Assembly (NCBI GenBank): GCA_028015205.1
Contig: JAPWFG010000020.1
Coordinates: 3,348,001 to 3,412,000 of the forward strand
DNA: 64,000 nucleotides
Direction of reading: 5' to 3'
Origin: Mytilisepta virgata
Lineage: Eukaryota > Mollusca > Bivalvia > Mytilida > Mytilidae
A program made the position numbers and the translations under genes. Shown piece after piece: positions 35,301 to 47,787 of the stretch; the stretch's first letter is position 1; the number at the start of each line of letters is the position of its first letter. Below the pieces are notes generated by a model. That model was not told the origin of the DNA, searched no databases, and was given only the letters and a program-made list of their open reading frames with translations.

Positions 35301-38300
35301 CCTTCTCTATCTTTAAATACTCTTCCAATTTAAATTCAGTTTTATAGTGCTAACCCTATTTTTTTAGCACTAAAAAAATACATTAAAATTGTGGATTGCA
35401 GCAATTCAATTGATCAGAAACAGCTTGCATTTAGAAAATGAAATTGTACTTCAAGGTGTATTTACAAAATGTACCAGAAAAAGCAGCATCATGACAATTG
35501 TAGTCAGTAAATAAATTAATCTATTGACCCTATTTTTTTGAAGGTCTAATCTTTTCTGTCCATAAAAATTCACCATTTTAAAGAAAAAATATCTGAATCT
35601 CAACCCTAATATATCCTTAAAAAATCAAAATCTCATCCTAGTTCTGAACAAACCTACCATTGACTATTTTTATAGTGTCTATTATAATACTTCCTGTTAG
35701 AAAGTGCCTGTATAGTAATAAGAGTTCTCTAATTTCACATAGATTTCTGAAGAACTACATGTATATAGCTTTAAAAGTTATATGCAAAAATAGTATGCAT
35801 CCTATTACTCAAAACTGGGACTGATATAACTAATTATAATAGTCCCAGCTCAAAATTATTGATTTTGACATCAATTAGTAGACATTTCATGTGAGAAGGC
35901 AGAGCTTAGTTCCTGTCAAGAATAATATTAACATTAGTGAAAATAGAGATCAGTCAGTATAATAATCATATTACCGGTAATGTTATGATTAACATAGACC
36001 ATGGCCACTATTTTGGCATAGTCAGTATTAAACATCAATGTTAAACACAACATTTATTATATAAATATATGTATTAGTGAAAGTCATATTTTGATAGTTT
36101 GCAAGAAATAGGCTGAGAATAAGTATATTAATTTATTTTTTGCAGTTTTATAGAAGCGGGTTCACAGATTATATTGACAGGTTCATATCAAGCTTCAATA
36201 GAAGGATTTGTAAAACATGCTGGAGTAACAGAAGAACAGGCATACAGTTTGATAAGGAAGAGTGTGGAACTTGCTCAACAAGCAGCTAGAGAATCTTGTG
36301 AAGTCACAGGTAAAATTAAAAGTTACATAATACAGTTTTTACAAGGGTAAATGATTTCAGTTTCAATCATTGCTGGTAGGGGGCATTGATAACAGTCCCA
36401 ATAAGGTGCAGATATACTTTCATACCTTCAGGGACCTTGTTTGCTGAGTTTACTGGGTACTACTGACATCTTGCTTCTTGACACTGTGTTAGATATATTT
36501 CAGCTGAAAGAACTATACTTAAGTATATTTCAGTCCCAATTTGTGCTAGTAAGGACACTAATAATATTTGCCAGATGTATTCAGAATGTCACACATGACT
36601 TACTTGATTGCTGAGCTGGCCAGGTAGTTCTCTGTATATAGATACTAATGGCACCATGCCTGTCAACATGGTTTTAGAGTCATTTCAGCTCACACAACTA
36701 AAGTACATTTAAGACATGATAGTATTTCAGTCAAAATTGCTGATAGTAGAGCGACTAATAATATTTGCAGTTAAAGTGTACTCAGACTGTCTCTTTTAGT
36801 TGTCCAGATACATTTGTATTTGGGGCCTCGGTGGCCGAGTGGTCTAGGTAGTTCGTCTTGACTGCTAATGATCACTAGCCTGTCAACGCTGAGGTTGTGA
36901 GTTCGAATATCACCTGTGGCGGGGTGTGTTCGACTCCGATCTTAATTGACAAGGATTGCCAATTTTCCTACCGAAGGTCGGTGGTTCTCTCCGGGTACTC
37001 CGGGTTCCTCCACCAATAAAAACTGGCTGCCGCGAAATAGCCAAATGTGCTGAAAACGCCGTAAAACCCCAACTAAACAAACAAACAAACATTTGTATTT
37101 CTTTATATCAACTATGACCTGTCAACACTGTAAGAAACATTTTAGTTCATATGAATAAATTTGTGAGATGATAAGACAAGTTTTTATGACTGGCATATCA
37201 TCAATTATACAACAAAAAAGAATTTATACTATAAGATCATATAAAATCTAACAGAAATTGATCTCAGTATGATCTGTTTAAAATTCTTGTTTCCACTGTA
37301 ATTTTCTTTTAAGGTTATCTTGCTGAAGTGGCAGGATCAGTTGGGGCTTATGGTGCAATATTACATGATGGATCAGAATATACAGGAAGTTATATTGACA
37401 GAATGACACCACAGGTGATATTATCATGAATACCACTGTTATTTCTTATGCCCCCGCTGCTAGGCAAAAGGGGCATTAAGTGTTACCCTTGACTGTCCAT
37501 CCTTCTGTCCGTCCAATTTTGGTTTCCGAAATCTAACTTTAGTTTGCCTCTTCCAATTTTATTAAACCCATACACAATGCTAAGAACAACACGCAGACAA
37601 AATTTGAATTTTGGCAGTGAATCGGTTACCGTTCTAGAGTTGTGCCCCCTTATGTCTTTCAAAATTGTAAATTATTTTTTGTTTCCGCACTCTAACTTAC
37701 GTTTACCTCATCCAAATTTTATGAAACTCATACACAATGCTAAGAGCCACAACACACAGAGTTCGAACTTGGGCAGTGAGTCATTTACCATTCTAGAGTA
37801 ATGCCCCTTTATAAACAGATGTTTTAGGATTTCCTTGTCATTGAAGAGCATTTGTCCATTTTTTACCTGTTCAATTCAAAGATTTAATTTTGTCTTCTTG
37901 ACATTTTACTTTGAATACTTTCTGATACTGATTGGAAACAAAATAGGCAAAGCTTTCCAAGAATGAAAAGTTACAGATAGCACAATGTACCAGAAGATGG
38001 AATGCATCCTAGGTGTTCAAGGTATCAAATAAATAGCCAATCCCTGACATATTGGTTTTTTTACTTTTTTACATCATGTCATGCTAAATATTATAAAAGA
38101 ATTATTTTCAACATTGTTTAATGAAAAAATGGAATAAAAAAGTTTATAATAGGTAACTAAAAATATGCTTTATTGTTTAAAATAGATGGGATTGATTCTT
38201 TTATTATCTCAAAAATCCTGAAAGCTTAAATAAATTGTTCACATGTTGAACTATATCTACTACTGATATCTCCAAGTTCCTATATCTAAAATGATTTTTA

Positions 38301-40821
38301 CCCATTTATTTAATTTTTAGATGATGAAGTCAACTGCATACATATTAAATTGGATATTCATTGCAGAATAAATTGTGTGGTAATAATTGGGTTATCTCCC
38401 ATTCATCAAGTAACAAAAATTTTGTCTCAATATATTAAGGTAAAGAGAAATTTAAATAGTGTCCTGGATAAAATAGACAAATAATTCTATTTTACAATTT
38501 TATTATCTTTCATTAAAAGTGGTTGAATTGTTATATAATGTCTTCATTATTTTCAGGATCTAAAAAATTGTCATGGACCAAGATTGAAAGCTATAATGGA
38601 AGCCAAACCAGATTATGTTGCCATAGAAACCATTCCATCTCTTGTTGAAGCCCTTGCTGTGTTGGAATTATTAAGAGATGAATTTCCCGCTGAAAAGGCT
38701 TGGGTGTCATACACATGTAAAGTATGAATTGTGTAGTAAATTATAACAGAATAATCATATTAACAAAATGTCAATGTCAAAAATTGCTCATTCAAGTGAA
38801 ACGATAACTTAATGTTTGTAAATCTTCATTGGGTAATTTGTTTTTGAAATATCCACTTTCAGGCATATTATCAATTATAACTTCTAGTTTAATTTATCAA
38901 TTTGAAATTTCTAAATTAATATAAATGAAAATATGTGGAGGATTAACCCCTAACAAAAAATCCATACATATATGTAACAAAAATGTAACCAAAGGTACAG
39001 AGCTTTTATTGCTGTTCTTAATCTTGAGATCACAGTAAGCCTTTCATTACAGATAGTAAATCTTGCACCTTCAGATTTGAGCTAAATTCTTTTTCTAAAT
39101 ATTATTAATCAAGCTACATCTGTGTTACTGAAGGACAAAGCAGCAAGATCAATCAACAAATAACAATCATTATCTGACAAAAAAAAATGTAACAAATACT
39201 GTCATGATTTGTATAACTTTCTCACAATGTATGTCAAAAAACGTAACAAATATATATATATATATTCACAAGGCACATGAAGATATTTTGAATTTTTTTC
39301 TAGAAATTTCACGGTGTGAAGAATCATTTTGTAAGAGTTTGACTTGAATTATACATCTGTTAAAATAGGATGAAGTTCATACTGGCCACGGAGAAACTTT
39401 TTTTGATGCAGTAAAAGCAGTTGTATCCTTGGATAATGTAGTTGCTGTTGGCATTAACTGCACTCATCCAAGATTTATCTCCCCTTTATTGAGAAGTATT
39501 GCTCAGCTAGAGGTCAACAAGCCTATATTAATCAAACCAAATAGTGGTGAAGATTGGAATGTAGAAAAAGGGTAAGTCATTCAAGTAACTCCGGGTTTGA
39601 CTTTTCATGTTATTCATTTTGTTAGGAATAGATTGTGCATTTTCAAGTTCAGATTTCTTTTAAAATTCAGTCAATTTTGTTTTTGCAGAATAAAACATTG
39701 TCATTATCTTCAGTGATATGTTTTAATTGTGTGAACTGAGATTTCTTGTACATAATGAATATCTTTTTTAAATCTATACATCATGTGTATGTGCATGCTG
39801 AAGATATTTTAATATACTGGCAATAAAAGTTAAGGATCATGTCCGTTTAAAATACTGTATTTATATTTTCAACTCGAGGCATGGGCATGACAACTGATTC
39901 GATCAACAAGAAATTTTGAACCGTGTATACCGGTACCATTTGGAACATTTTCTGCAAAAATCAATTTTTCAAAATTTGTCATTTTGACATTTTCAGCGAT
40001 TTGCCTTTTCTCTCTCTGAACTCTTTGATTCCAAATGATTTTGTGAAAAATGTCAAAGAAGGAGACATTAAAGTTAGGGTACCCATTTTTTCCCATACCA
40101 AAATTATCATTTTTTATCGGTCATTTTCAAAACTGCAAAGATATGGTTCACAAATTCAACACAGTGACTGTACTCCATTGTTTGAAACATCAAAACACAC
40201 AAATTATGGAGGAAAAGACTTCTTCACATCGATTTATCACTAAATTTTAATTTTTTTCATATTGAGTAAATTTTGGGGGTAAAAATTCGAATTTCAGAAA
40301 TTTGTGTTTCTCAAGGACTGCTTCCATTGGCTTTTTTCAAGTGTATAACCTGATAATCACAGAAAACTTTAGACATGATGTTCCCTGTCTGATTGGCAAG
40401 TGTAGGATTTTGTAAGATAAAACTGTGATGTAAAACTTAGTGCATTTGTAATAGGAAATGGAAAAACATGATCCTAAACTTTTCTTGTTTAGTATATTTC
40501 ACCAAGATAGTAGAAGTTTGAGAAAAAAATTATGATTAAGCTTTGAAAAAGCAAACAATAAGCAGCATTAGTTTAAGCTCTTGGCGGACAATCAAATTTA
40601 AAATTAGCCATGCAGAAAACACAAAAAATATAACATGCAGTGACTGACTTTTGTATTGTAGATGGTATGGTAGAAAAGAGTCGTCTCCCCTTGAGCCAGA
40701 AATGGTTAAGGAATGGATTGATTTAGGAGTCAGATGGATCGGAGGGTGTTGTCAGATATTTTCCCCAGATATAGCTCAGTTAGTTAAAGTTGTAAAATCT
40801 TATGTCAAAGAAAATGACTGA
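29287..40821 (+). CDS. Homocysteine S-methyltransferase (complete, 7 exons)
   Basis: Transfers a methyl group to homocysteine to make methionine; it resembles the S-methylmethionine-type (MmuM/plant HMT) branch more than betaine-dependent enzymes, judging by length (318 residues) and motifs. Exons: 29287-29382, 33163-33230, 36146-36309, 37314-37414, 38557-38721, 39369-39571, 40662-40821; all GT-AG, phases agree. Motifs: LDGG near the start (residues 15-18), LWSARLL (about 36-42), GSYQAS, HDGSEYTGSY, ETIPS, VGINC with zinc ligand Cys229, PNSGE, and WIGGCC with ligands Cys295 and Cys296. No signal peptide, so cytosolic. The first exon was found by its ILDGGTSMELVR match and its phase-0 donor GAG|GTTATT. 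Stop TGA at 40819-40821. Substrate branch is inference. Confidence 0.93.
29450..29457. promoter_or_regulatory. Perfect CRE-type palindrome TGACGTCA
   Basis: Full cAMP-response-element/ATF consensus in the start of intron 1, with another TGACGTCG in the first exon. Function is inference. Confidence 0.35.
30032..30147. repeat. 29-bp tandem repeat, four copies
   Basis: Units starting GAATGATTACACTAGTGATT at 30032, 30061, 30090 and 30119 in intron 1 of the methyltransferase gene. Confidence 0.9.
31575..32417 (+). pseudogene. Dead non-LTR reverse transcriptase fragment in HMT intron 1
   Basis: One frame reads through FRPIRSQSDCIKLQYDLDAA, VSSAKYLGITLQ, NKTLGFLKRNL, ALVSPKLDYSC, EMDQNRAARYV and RRWQRVLLCNF: the RT thumb and C-terminal part of a Jockey/CR1-like ORF2. 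It is 5'-truncated (no YxDD) and interrupted by in-frame TAG (31813) and TAA (31981). Same strand as the host gene. Confidence 0.85.
33163..33230 (+). CDS. HMT coding exon 2
   Basis: KDALWSARLLYTNPDAFIQC then HK and two bases; the family's LWSARLL element. Acceptor TTTCAG, donor GTATGG. Confidence 0.9.
35040..35340 (-). pseudogene. Retrotransposon ORF2 C-terminal fragment
   Basis: Minus-strand reading CSVCNHVIEDEYHFFFTC (about 35140-35230): the same Cys/His motif as at 26.4, 47.3 and 58.8 kb. Short and frame-broken. Confidence 0.6.
36146..36309 (+). CDS. HMT coding exon 3
   Basis: FIEAGSQIILTGSYQASIEG and onward to AARESCEVT; enters in phase 2 and leaves in phase 1. Confidence 0.95.
36360..36820. 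repeat. Degenerate tandem units of about 180 bp
   Basis: Blocks ending TATTTCAG/CATTTCAG with shared phrases (CAGTC..AATT..TGCTGRTAG, AATAATATTTGC, CCTGTCAAC) recur about three times in HMT intron 3. The SINE at 36822 inserted into the third unit. Confidence 0.5.
36822..37088 (+). mobile_element. tRNA-derived SINE with 12-bp target duplications
   Basis: Head GGCCTCGGTGGCCGAGTGGT has a good box A; GAGTTCGAATATC is the box B. The long variable part suggests a Ser/Leu-type tRNA origin. The body includes CTCCACCAATAAAAACTGGC and the tail is (AAAC)n. Exact direct repeats ACATTTGTATTT lie at 36810-36821 and 37089-37100. It sits in HMT intron 3. Confidence 0.88.
37314..37414 (+). CDS. HMT coding exon 4
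   Basis: YLAEVAGSVGAYGAILHDGS then EYTGSYIDRMTPQ: the VAGSxGxYGAxLxDGSEYxG signature. Leaves in phase 0. Confidence 0.96.
37448..37815 (-). mobile_element. Hairpin-ended tandem-repeat element, truncated
   Basis: Hairpin ATGCCCC...GGGGCAT (37448-37476), then GTCCATCCTTCTGTCCGTCC and two units of about 165 bp (TTTCCGAAATCTAAC / TTTCCGCACTCTAAC; ACACAATGCTAAGA twice). The far end has no clear inverted partner. Confidence 0.6.
38557..38721 (+). CDS. HMT coding exon 5
   Basis: 55 codons with HGPRLKAIMEAKPDYVAIET then IPSLVEALAVLELL: the family's R(L)..L...D..A.ETIP stretch. Confidence 0.95.
39369..39571 (+). CDS. HMT coding exon 6 (first zinc ligand)
   Basis: Contains AVVSLDNVVAVGINCTHP with the first zinc-binding Cys, then PILIKPNSGEDW. 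Ends in phase 2 before GTAAGT. Confidence 0.96.
40662..40821 (+). CDS. HMT coding exon 7 (GGCC zinc motif, stop)
   Basis: Begins WYGRKESSPLEPEMVKEWID, continues LGVRWIGGCCQIFSPDIAQL, ends KSYVKEND and TGA. WIGGCC carries the last two zinc ligands. Confidence 0.96.
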
Positions 40822-41049
40822 AAGGGGAAAAACTTACTCCTACATAGGTACCAGAGATTCCAGAAGAGGGTTTCACTTTTAAGAATAGTGGGACTTTATC
40901 ACAAGAGTTTATTCTAAGATTTTTATACTTTTGTGGTTGTTAAGCAGCAGTTGCAAATGATCCTTTTTTGCTTAATTATTGTCATCACTGTAAGATAAAA
41001 GATGGATGTGGAGTTATTGTACAAGAGAAATTAGTTCAGGTATAACTGG
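40822..41049 (+). other. 3' flank/UTR of the methyltransferase
   Basis: No coding sequence. AATAAA-type signals occur further on at about 41306 and 41775; I cannot tell which one is used. Confidence 0.35.
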
Positions 41050-41291
41050 AGGGGCCATGTTGGCCATGTGGTATAGGTAGTTCATTGTAATTTCTGATGA
41101 TTGATAACCTTTCAACACTGAGTTTATGAGTTCAAACCAAGCTCGCCACTCCGATCTAACTTGACAATGATTGCAAGTTTTCCTACCGTAGATCTGGGCA
41201 CTCAGGATTCCTCCACCAATAAAAAATGGCCACCATGATATAGCCAAATCTACTGAAAGTGTTATAAAGTCCCCAAAACCAATCAAACCAG
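41050..41291 (+). mobile_element. Diverged tRNA-derived SINE
   Basis: Recognisable copy of the 36822-37088 family: GGCCATGTGGTATAGGTAG head, GAGTTCAAACC box-B position, TCCTCCACCAATAAAAAATG body. Ends are eroded. Confidence 0.75.
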
Positions 41292-42036
41292 GTAGTACAG
41301 GAACATAATAAATACAGAAAATGAACAGTGCTTTAATTACTGTTTTTTCCATCTTAAATATCGTTTGTATTCACCTTAAACAAAATCAACTGCTGTGTGT
41401 CCCAAGTATGCCTTAAAGTTGTTTTTATTGGAAAGTCTTAATAATTTATATAATATATCAGTACAAATATTAACTGTACCTTTTGTCAAAACTAATTATT
41501 ACCTTTCCCTTGCTATGATGCCTCAGATTTTCGAAGTACAATTCTTTGATTTTAGTGTAAAATATGTTTTTATTACATGTTTGAACAAATGCAAGTTTTA
41601 CTTCCAACAGTTTGAACCATGTTGACTTACAGGATATGCCTAATCCTTGATTGGAATGTGTAAAAGTTTAGAAAATTATTGGCTGTTTCATATAGAAATT
41701 AGTTTATGAAATACATTGGACACACAGTACACATATCATAAACAAATTTATACTGAAGAATCTGTGAAGCAGAATAAAATAAAAAATAAATAAACGTCCA
41801 AAATAATAAAAGATAAACATTTTAATTTAAAATCTAGCACACAGGAGACAGATATTTTGTTTTATCTTAATCAAGCTTAACTATCATTATTCCTCATTAT
41901 TCCTCATTGTTTTGAGCTGTTTTTTCTTTTCTTTTTTATTTTAGCATGTGCTCAAAGTTGAAATAAAACATTCAGTTCTTTTTACAAATATGATTAATTT
42001 GAAGAAATTTTAACCCTTTGTAAAATGTGAACAGCA

Positions 42037-42088
<52 letters not shown>

Positions 42089-43726
42089 TATGCATTGTTT
42101 TATTAAGGAAGGATAATTCATTAATAAAAGGTGTAAACAATGGTGTACAAAGTTTTGTTTATTACAAAATGAAAGTAAATGGAAAATGCATTACTGACAC
42201 ATCATCCCACTATAAAACGTATTGCCATATCAACTAGTAATAACAGGTACATTTTTCTTTTTTCATTATTTTTCTTATTGATACAACAATTAAATAAAAG
42301 AACTAAAAATTTACTCATCGTACCATCACTTTGTTTCACTATTAAGATGTTGATTACTTATGATAATTTTCATTGAGAGTACTAGATACATTCTCCTTAT
42401 GGACTTGGCATTTTATACTGAACAAATATGTTAAGGGCCAATGATGAAAACTCAAATAATATTGCAATTAATAACTGAGAAAAATATTATAAGTGTTAAG
42501 TAACAAGTTGACCAATATAATGATGCACATGACAGTACTTATGAATTACTAGTACTTTAACAACATTACATAGGTCCAGTCAGCCATTGAAGTGGGGATA
42601 TATATCAGGTGTTCCTGATATTATTTGGAAAATAGATTCCCCACAAAAGTCATCAAACAGCATCAAATCCCTGGGGACAATTAAAGACACTAAGCATGCG
42701 AAAAACAAAATGGTCAGAAAACTGTGCCATTATAAAAACATACAATTTTATTGGATTAAACAATACATTTCCATGCAGGGTTTCAAATTTTTTTAAAGTA
42801 ACTGTAACAAACTGTAAAAGTAGATTGCTACCATTTTGTATATTACAATCTTGCCCAACTAAGGAGCCCGGCTAAGGAGGAACACAAGAATAGCATGCAG
42901 TTCGAAATATGCGCCGTTCAACTTCTTTTGAAGGCACCGCCCCTATAGTACTGAATAGTATATAGAAAAATTCTTAAGAACTGCTTCAGGAAATGCCAAT
43001 TTTTTTCATTACATAAGTAATATCTAAACTGTTACAAAAGGTAAAGTTAGACATTGACAAGTATTATAACGATCCAAATGACAGTAATTGTGAAGGAGTA
43101 AGATGACCATCCTTTATTTCATAATTGGTATTCCAGAAAACTTTCCAGAAATAAGGACAGTTACCTATTCTTGAACTTACAGTAACACTTATTACTGATA
43201 TTTTTTAATAAGGATATCTCTCTAGTTTTAAGTCAAAATCTTTTATTTTCTTTCAATAATACAAATAGGTTCACTAGCTGTATATAAAAATTGTTTGTAT
43301 TCAAAGTTAGATCATAATTATCTACATCAATTCATTTTCTTTTCCATTTTTTCTTCTGTATATCATATATATTCACTTAGCATAAGTTTTCTTGGTTTAA
43401 TTGTACTGATTGAAAAGACGAGTGGCAAACTTCAAGGACAATTGTTCAAATACGAGGTCAAGTTTAAAGTACGAAAAAAATAATTTGATTACGTCATATT
43501 GGGTCCTATTACTCTTTAAAATTAATTTATTCTAAATCATACACCTCTTTTGTCAAAGGATTCATAAACATGTAACTTTAAGTGTAATACTATACTACAT
43601 ATAGAATGAAATAAAAGTTCAGGTTTAGATTTGTAATAGGTCATGGCTGTTCGTGTAATAAAATATTTTATAAATGGAGGAAACTATGAAAAAATCTTAC
43701 TTACAGATCTTATCTTAAAACAATAC
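41292..43726. other. Intergenic, no gene seen
   Basis: AT-rich with an (AT)n run at about 42041-42082 and a slightly GC-richer patch near 42850-42960. ORFs up to 76 codons show no recognisable protein. Confidence 0.5.
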
Positions 43727-43930
43727 CAGGGCCTAGTTGTTCAAAAGTTAATCACTTTTTTTCACTTTCCATTATTTCATTTGTTAAGTAGTATTACTGT
43801 ACAAAATTTAGCATAGACACACAAAGTCATAGGATTAACCCATCAGAAAATTTTCAGTCCTTAGGCATAACCAAAGAAGCGAAAATTTGAAACTGGAAAT
43901 TGTAGTTAACTTTTGAACAACTGGACCCTG
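43727..43930. mobile_element. MITE with about 25-bp terminal inverted repeats
   Basis: CAGGGCCTAGTTGTTCAAAA at the left faces TTTTGAACAACTGGACCCTG at the right; about 3 mismatches in 25. Length 204 bp, no coding capacity. TA occurs near both ends but the target duplication is not clear. Confidence 0.65.
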
Positions 43931-44240
43931 TAGTAAGCATGCAGAGGTTGTGGGTACAGTCATTTGTCATAGTATTAGATTAACCCGATATTAGGTGAGC
44001 GAATCAAGCTCATAGGAAACTCTACTTTTGTTTCATTATACAATATTACTTACCGTGAAAAGTATATAATATATGTCGTTCTGTGGATAATCAGAAAAAT
44101 TTTTCAGACATTTAATTGAACCCAACCAATTTCATCTGTTATTAGTAAATCCAAAATAAGACTTTCTTCGTAGGTTAATATCCATTGAAGTGCCCGCTTC
44201 ACTTGTTCCTAAAAGTTCAGAAGCACAGAAATGATTTTTT

Positions 44241-45161
44241 TATGCCCGCCACAATTTACCCTTGTACTTACGTCCCGATTCGGTTAAGTTTTGCATTTAG
44301 CTCCATTTCTCAGAAACCTATAGTAATATATCAATGATATTTTACCACTACAGTTCTCTTGTATGGTACAACACAGTTCAGCAACACTTGGGTCGCTATG
44401 ACCTACATTTCATACTTCAGTAACTTTGGTTTAGCGTTTAGGTTCATTTCTCAGAAACCTATAGTAATATATCAATGATATTTCACCACTACAGTCCTCT
44501 TGTATAGTACAATGCAGTTCGGCAACATTTGGGTCCCTATGACCTACATTGTATGCTTGAGCGACTCTGGTTAAGTTTTGCATTTAGGTTCATTTCTTTG
44601 GAACTAAGGATAGTGTATCAATGAAACTTCATCAGTGGATGTGCCTTGGCTAGTACTTAGCAGTCATACAATAATTGGGTCATTATGACCTACATTATAT
44701 GCTTCAGCGACTCTGGTTAACTTTTGCATTTAGGTTCATTTCTTTTGGAACTAAGCATAGTGTATCAGTGAAACTTCATCAGTTGATGTGACTTGTGTAG
44801 TACTGAGCAGTCATACAATAATTGGGTCATTATGACCTACATTTTGATGCTTGAGCGATCCGGGTTAAGTTTTACGTTTAGGTTCATTTCTTTGGAACTA
44901 AGCAGAGTATATCAACGAAACTTCATCAGTGGATGTGCCTTGGATAGTACTGATCAGTCATACAATAATTTGGTCATTATGACCTACATTTTATGCTTGA
45001 GCGACTGGTTAAGTTTTGTGTTTAGGTTCATTTCTTTGGAACTAAGCATAGTGTATCAACGAAACTTTATCAGTGGATGTACCTTAGATAGTACTGAGCA
45101 TTCATTCATGATGACCTATATTTTAGGCTGGGCATCCGTGTCTTACAGACACAATTTCTAG
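44241..45161 (+). mobile_element. Non-autonomous Helitron-like element with about 147-bp units
   Basis: Units marked by GGGTCNNTATGACCTACAT recur at about 44389, 44532, 44678, 44825 and 44972. The right end has hairpin TGTCTTACAGACA and terminal CTAG (45158-45161) followed by T, as in canonical Helitrons. Related copy at 53100-53468. The left boundary is approximate. Confidence 0.65.
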
Positions 45162-46560
45162 TTTATCTTAAAGTAACAACAATTTGGCTGTTTCAGTGAT
45201 ACTTTTTCTATCATTTTGGGATTTTTTTTTAAAATTTCACTTCGAATTCGTTCGATATTTGTGAATAAATGAACGATTCATGTTTAGGCCACATCAAATT
45301 GATTTTTAGTTCTTTGGATTGTCGAATGGCAAAAATAGGTGAGCGCGAGCAATATTTTAATGTATTTTTTTTTCGGGCGAAGATCAAATTTACGAGCGGC
45401 ACAATTTATTTAACTAAAACCTTCTAAAAATTGGGAAAAAAGCCCAATTTTTGCACAATTTTAGGACGGACGAATAGCATTTTTTATTTTTAATTTCTTG
45501 AAAAATGAAGAATTTTAGGCGAATTTTCAGCACTTTTGCCAAATGAAGCGGCAAAATGTTTTTCTTAAAATTTACATGTCTAAAAATCTGAGCGGGGAAA
45601 TCCACACAACTAAAGATCAATTTAGTGTGGTCTTAGAATCATTTGAGGTATAGAACTGATAGAAACAATTCTTTAATCAGAATGAATTCAGGCGTTAAAA
45701 AGTCAAATGATCATATAACTGCCATGCAGGTGAGTACCTTTTAGGAATTTTACTTCAGTTGAAGCGACGATCCATACTTCATCCTCTCAAAAATGTGACT
45801 TTCCATTTGATTGACCGTACTGACGTGTTAACTTATTATTCCAAAAAAATAATAATCACGAAACACCACATTCTAATGCCTAATATTTGTGAAATCTGTA
45901 AACATCTTTTGTGTTAGTTTTCAAGTTAAATGCCAAACGGTTTATATATTGTACATTGAAACTTATGAAAAAGTTAATAACAGATTAGGTTGGATTAAAA
46001 TTTGAAAAACCAATGAGTTCAAGTACTTAAATCAATTTAAAATCACTCTAACGAATTTTAACTATTGGTATAATAATTCAAGGCCATGTCGTTAGCCTTT
46101 TCATTGAGTATCTTTCAGTTGCATAATTCTATGTACTTAAACTGGGTGAAAGTCTGAAAAGTATCCGAATTTCGTAGACGTGCCTACAAGTGCATTAGAT
46201 TGTTTCTATCTTTGACGACGCTGGTAATGAATTTTGAATAGTTTTCGTATTCAGATAATTGATTGTAATCGCATTTGATATTTGGCCTTACTTTACTTTA
46301 GGGGACCCAAACCATATCCCAAAAATATGAGGGGACCCACATTTTTTTGTTTTTTGTGTCTTATTTTTATAGAAAACTATACTGTAATCTGTTTTTTTTT
46401 ATTGTGCGTTTGATATTAATTTGTTGTCTATATAAGTGGTATATTGATTTGTTGTCTATAATTTTTTCGTTTCCTGATCCAAATTGCGTTAAGCTTGTAC
46501 CCACAGTCGGGGTATTTTGATATTTCCCAATCTGTAAATTAGAAATTTCAAAATGTATTA
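45162..46560. other. Intergenic, no gene seen
   Basis: AT-rich sequence with short ORFs only; I recognise nothing in it. Confidence 0.5.
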
Positions 46561-46578
46561 GTCCGTTATAGATACACT

Positions 46579-47730
46579 TTGATTTTTTTTAATTTACAAA
46601 ATGGAAAATCTATAAAATACGCTATCTCCAAGAATATATTCAATTCATATAGGACATTTGTAGAAAAATTAATATTTAAAAAAAAAAATTCGAGTGTTAT
46701 TTACAGCTGTTCTTCTTTGAAATTAACATGTACCGAAAGGAAACATTTTATGAAAAAATACATAACAGATACTGCAAATCAATTTTGGGGTTAAAAAAGA
46801 CAGCATGTAATATTTCTTCCAAAACTGAATTAGGTAGACTACCGATTGAAAGTTTCATAAAAATTCAAGTTATATTGTATTTCAGTAGAATTAATTCCGA
46901 CAAAACTAACCCCTTGCTGAAAGAAGCATATTATGTTAACAAAAAATTAAACGATGAAGGCATGTACACATGGTATACTCATGCCTTGAAAATATTTGAA
47001 GAATTTGATCTTGACATTAAGAATACGAAAAGTTTGATAAACCTTTTCATAAAATTAAATATAATTTAAAATGTAAAACAAGAAAACTGGTAGAGGATAA
47101 ATATAAAAATCAACTAATGTTGAAATTATCAAGTCTTACAAGCGATTCAAAATTATATTTATATAAACAGATAAAATCTGATTTTGGATTGGAAAAATAT
47201 TTAATAAAAGAATCCAGTTTCAAAAATAGACAAATTTTAACTAAATTCAGAGTCAGTGACCATTCTTTAAATATAGAAGTAGGAAGATACAAAAATATTT
47301 TAAGGGAAAACCGGCTATGTACTGTGTGTAAAGAAATTGAGGATGAGTATCATTTTTTCTTAATTTGTAACATTAAATAAAAAGCAAAGAAAAACTATGT
47401 TCCAACATTTTCAACTTAATTTGAATATAGATTTTAATAACAAATTGGAACATATTAGTCAAATTTTAAACCCTAAATTAGAATTTTTACCTTATGTTTG
47501 CGACTTTATAAAGCAGTCATTAGCACTACGAAAATAGGGTCCACATTGGTCAGAGTTCATATTATAATTATAACGATTTTTTTTTATTGTAAGCTGTTTG
47601 TTGTATTCATGTTCTTAGTGTTAATGTCTATTGTGATGTATATATATTGAGGTGTTATTGTATTGTTTTGCTTTGACCCATATGGGTGTATTTTATGCAA
47701 ATAAAGGATATATAAAGTATTCCAAAACGC
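46579..47730 (+). pseudogene. Non-LTR retrotransposon 3' part (ORF2 C-terminus and tail)
   Basis: Fragments LGLKKTACNISSKTELGRLP, NPLLKEAYYVNKKL, YTWYTHAL, then LTKFRVSDHSLNIEVGRY and CTVCKEIEDEYHFFLIC (Cys/His motif). At least two frameshifts (near 46785 and 47070). A 3' untranslated stretch follows to ATGCAAATAAAGG near 47700. 5'-truncated copy, not functional. Confidence 0.75.
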
Positions 47731-47787
47731 CACTATGTTTTTTGTATGTTTTCTTCTTCATTTCTTTAGCTATTAGTGCCGACTTAT

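Noticed and set aside
36822..36915. tRNA gene (Ser/Leu-like)
   Set aside because: Box A and box B are present but the arms do not fold into a full tRNA, and the sequence continues into a SINE body with tail and target duplications.
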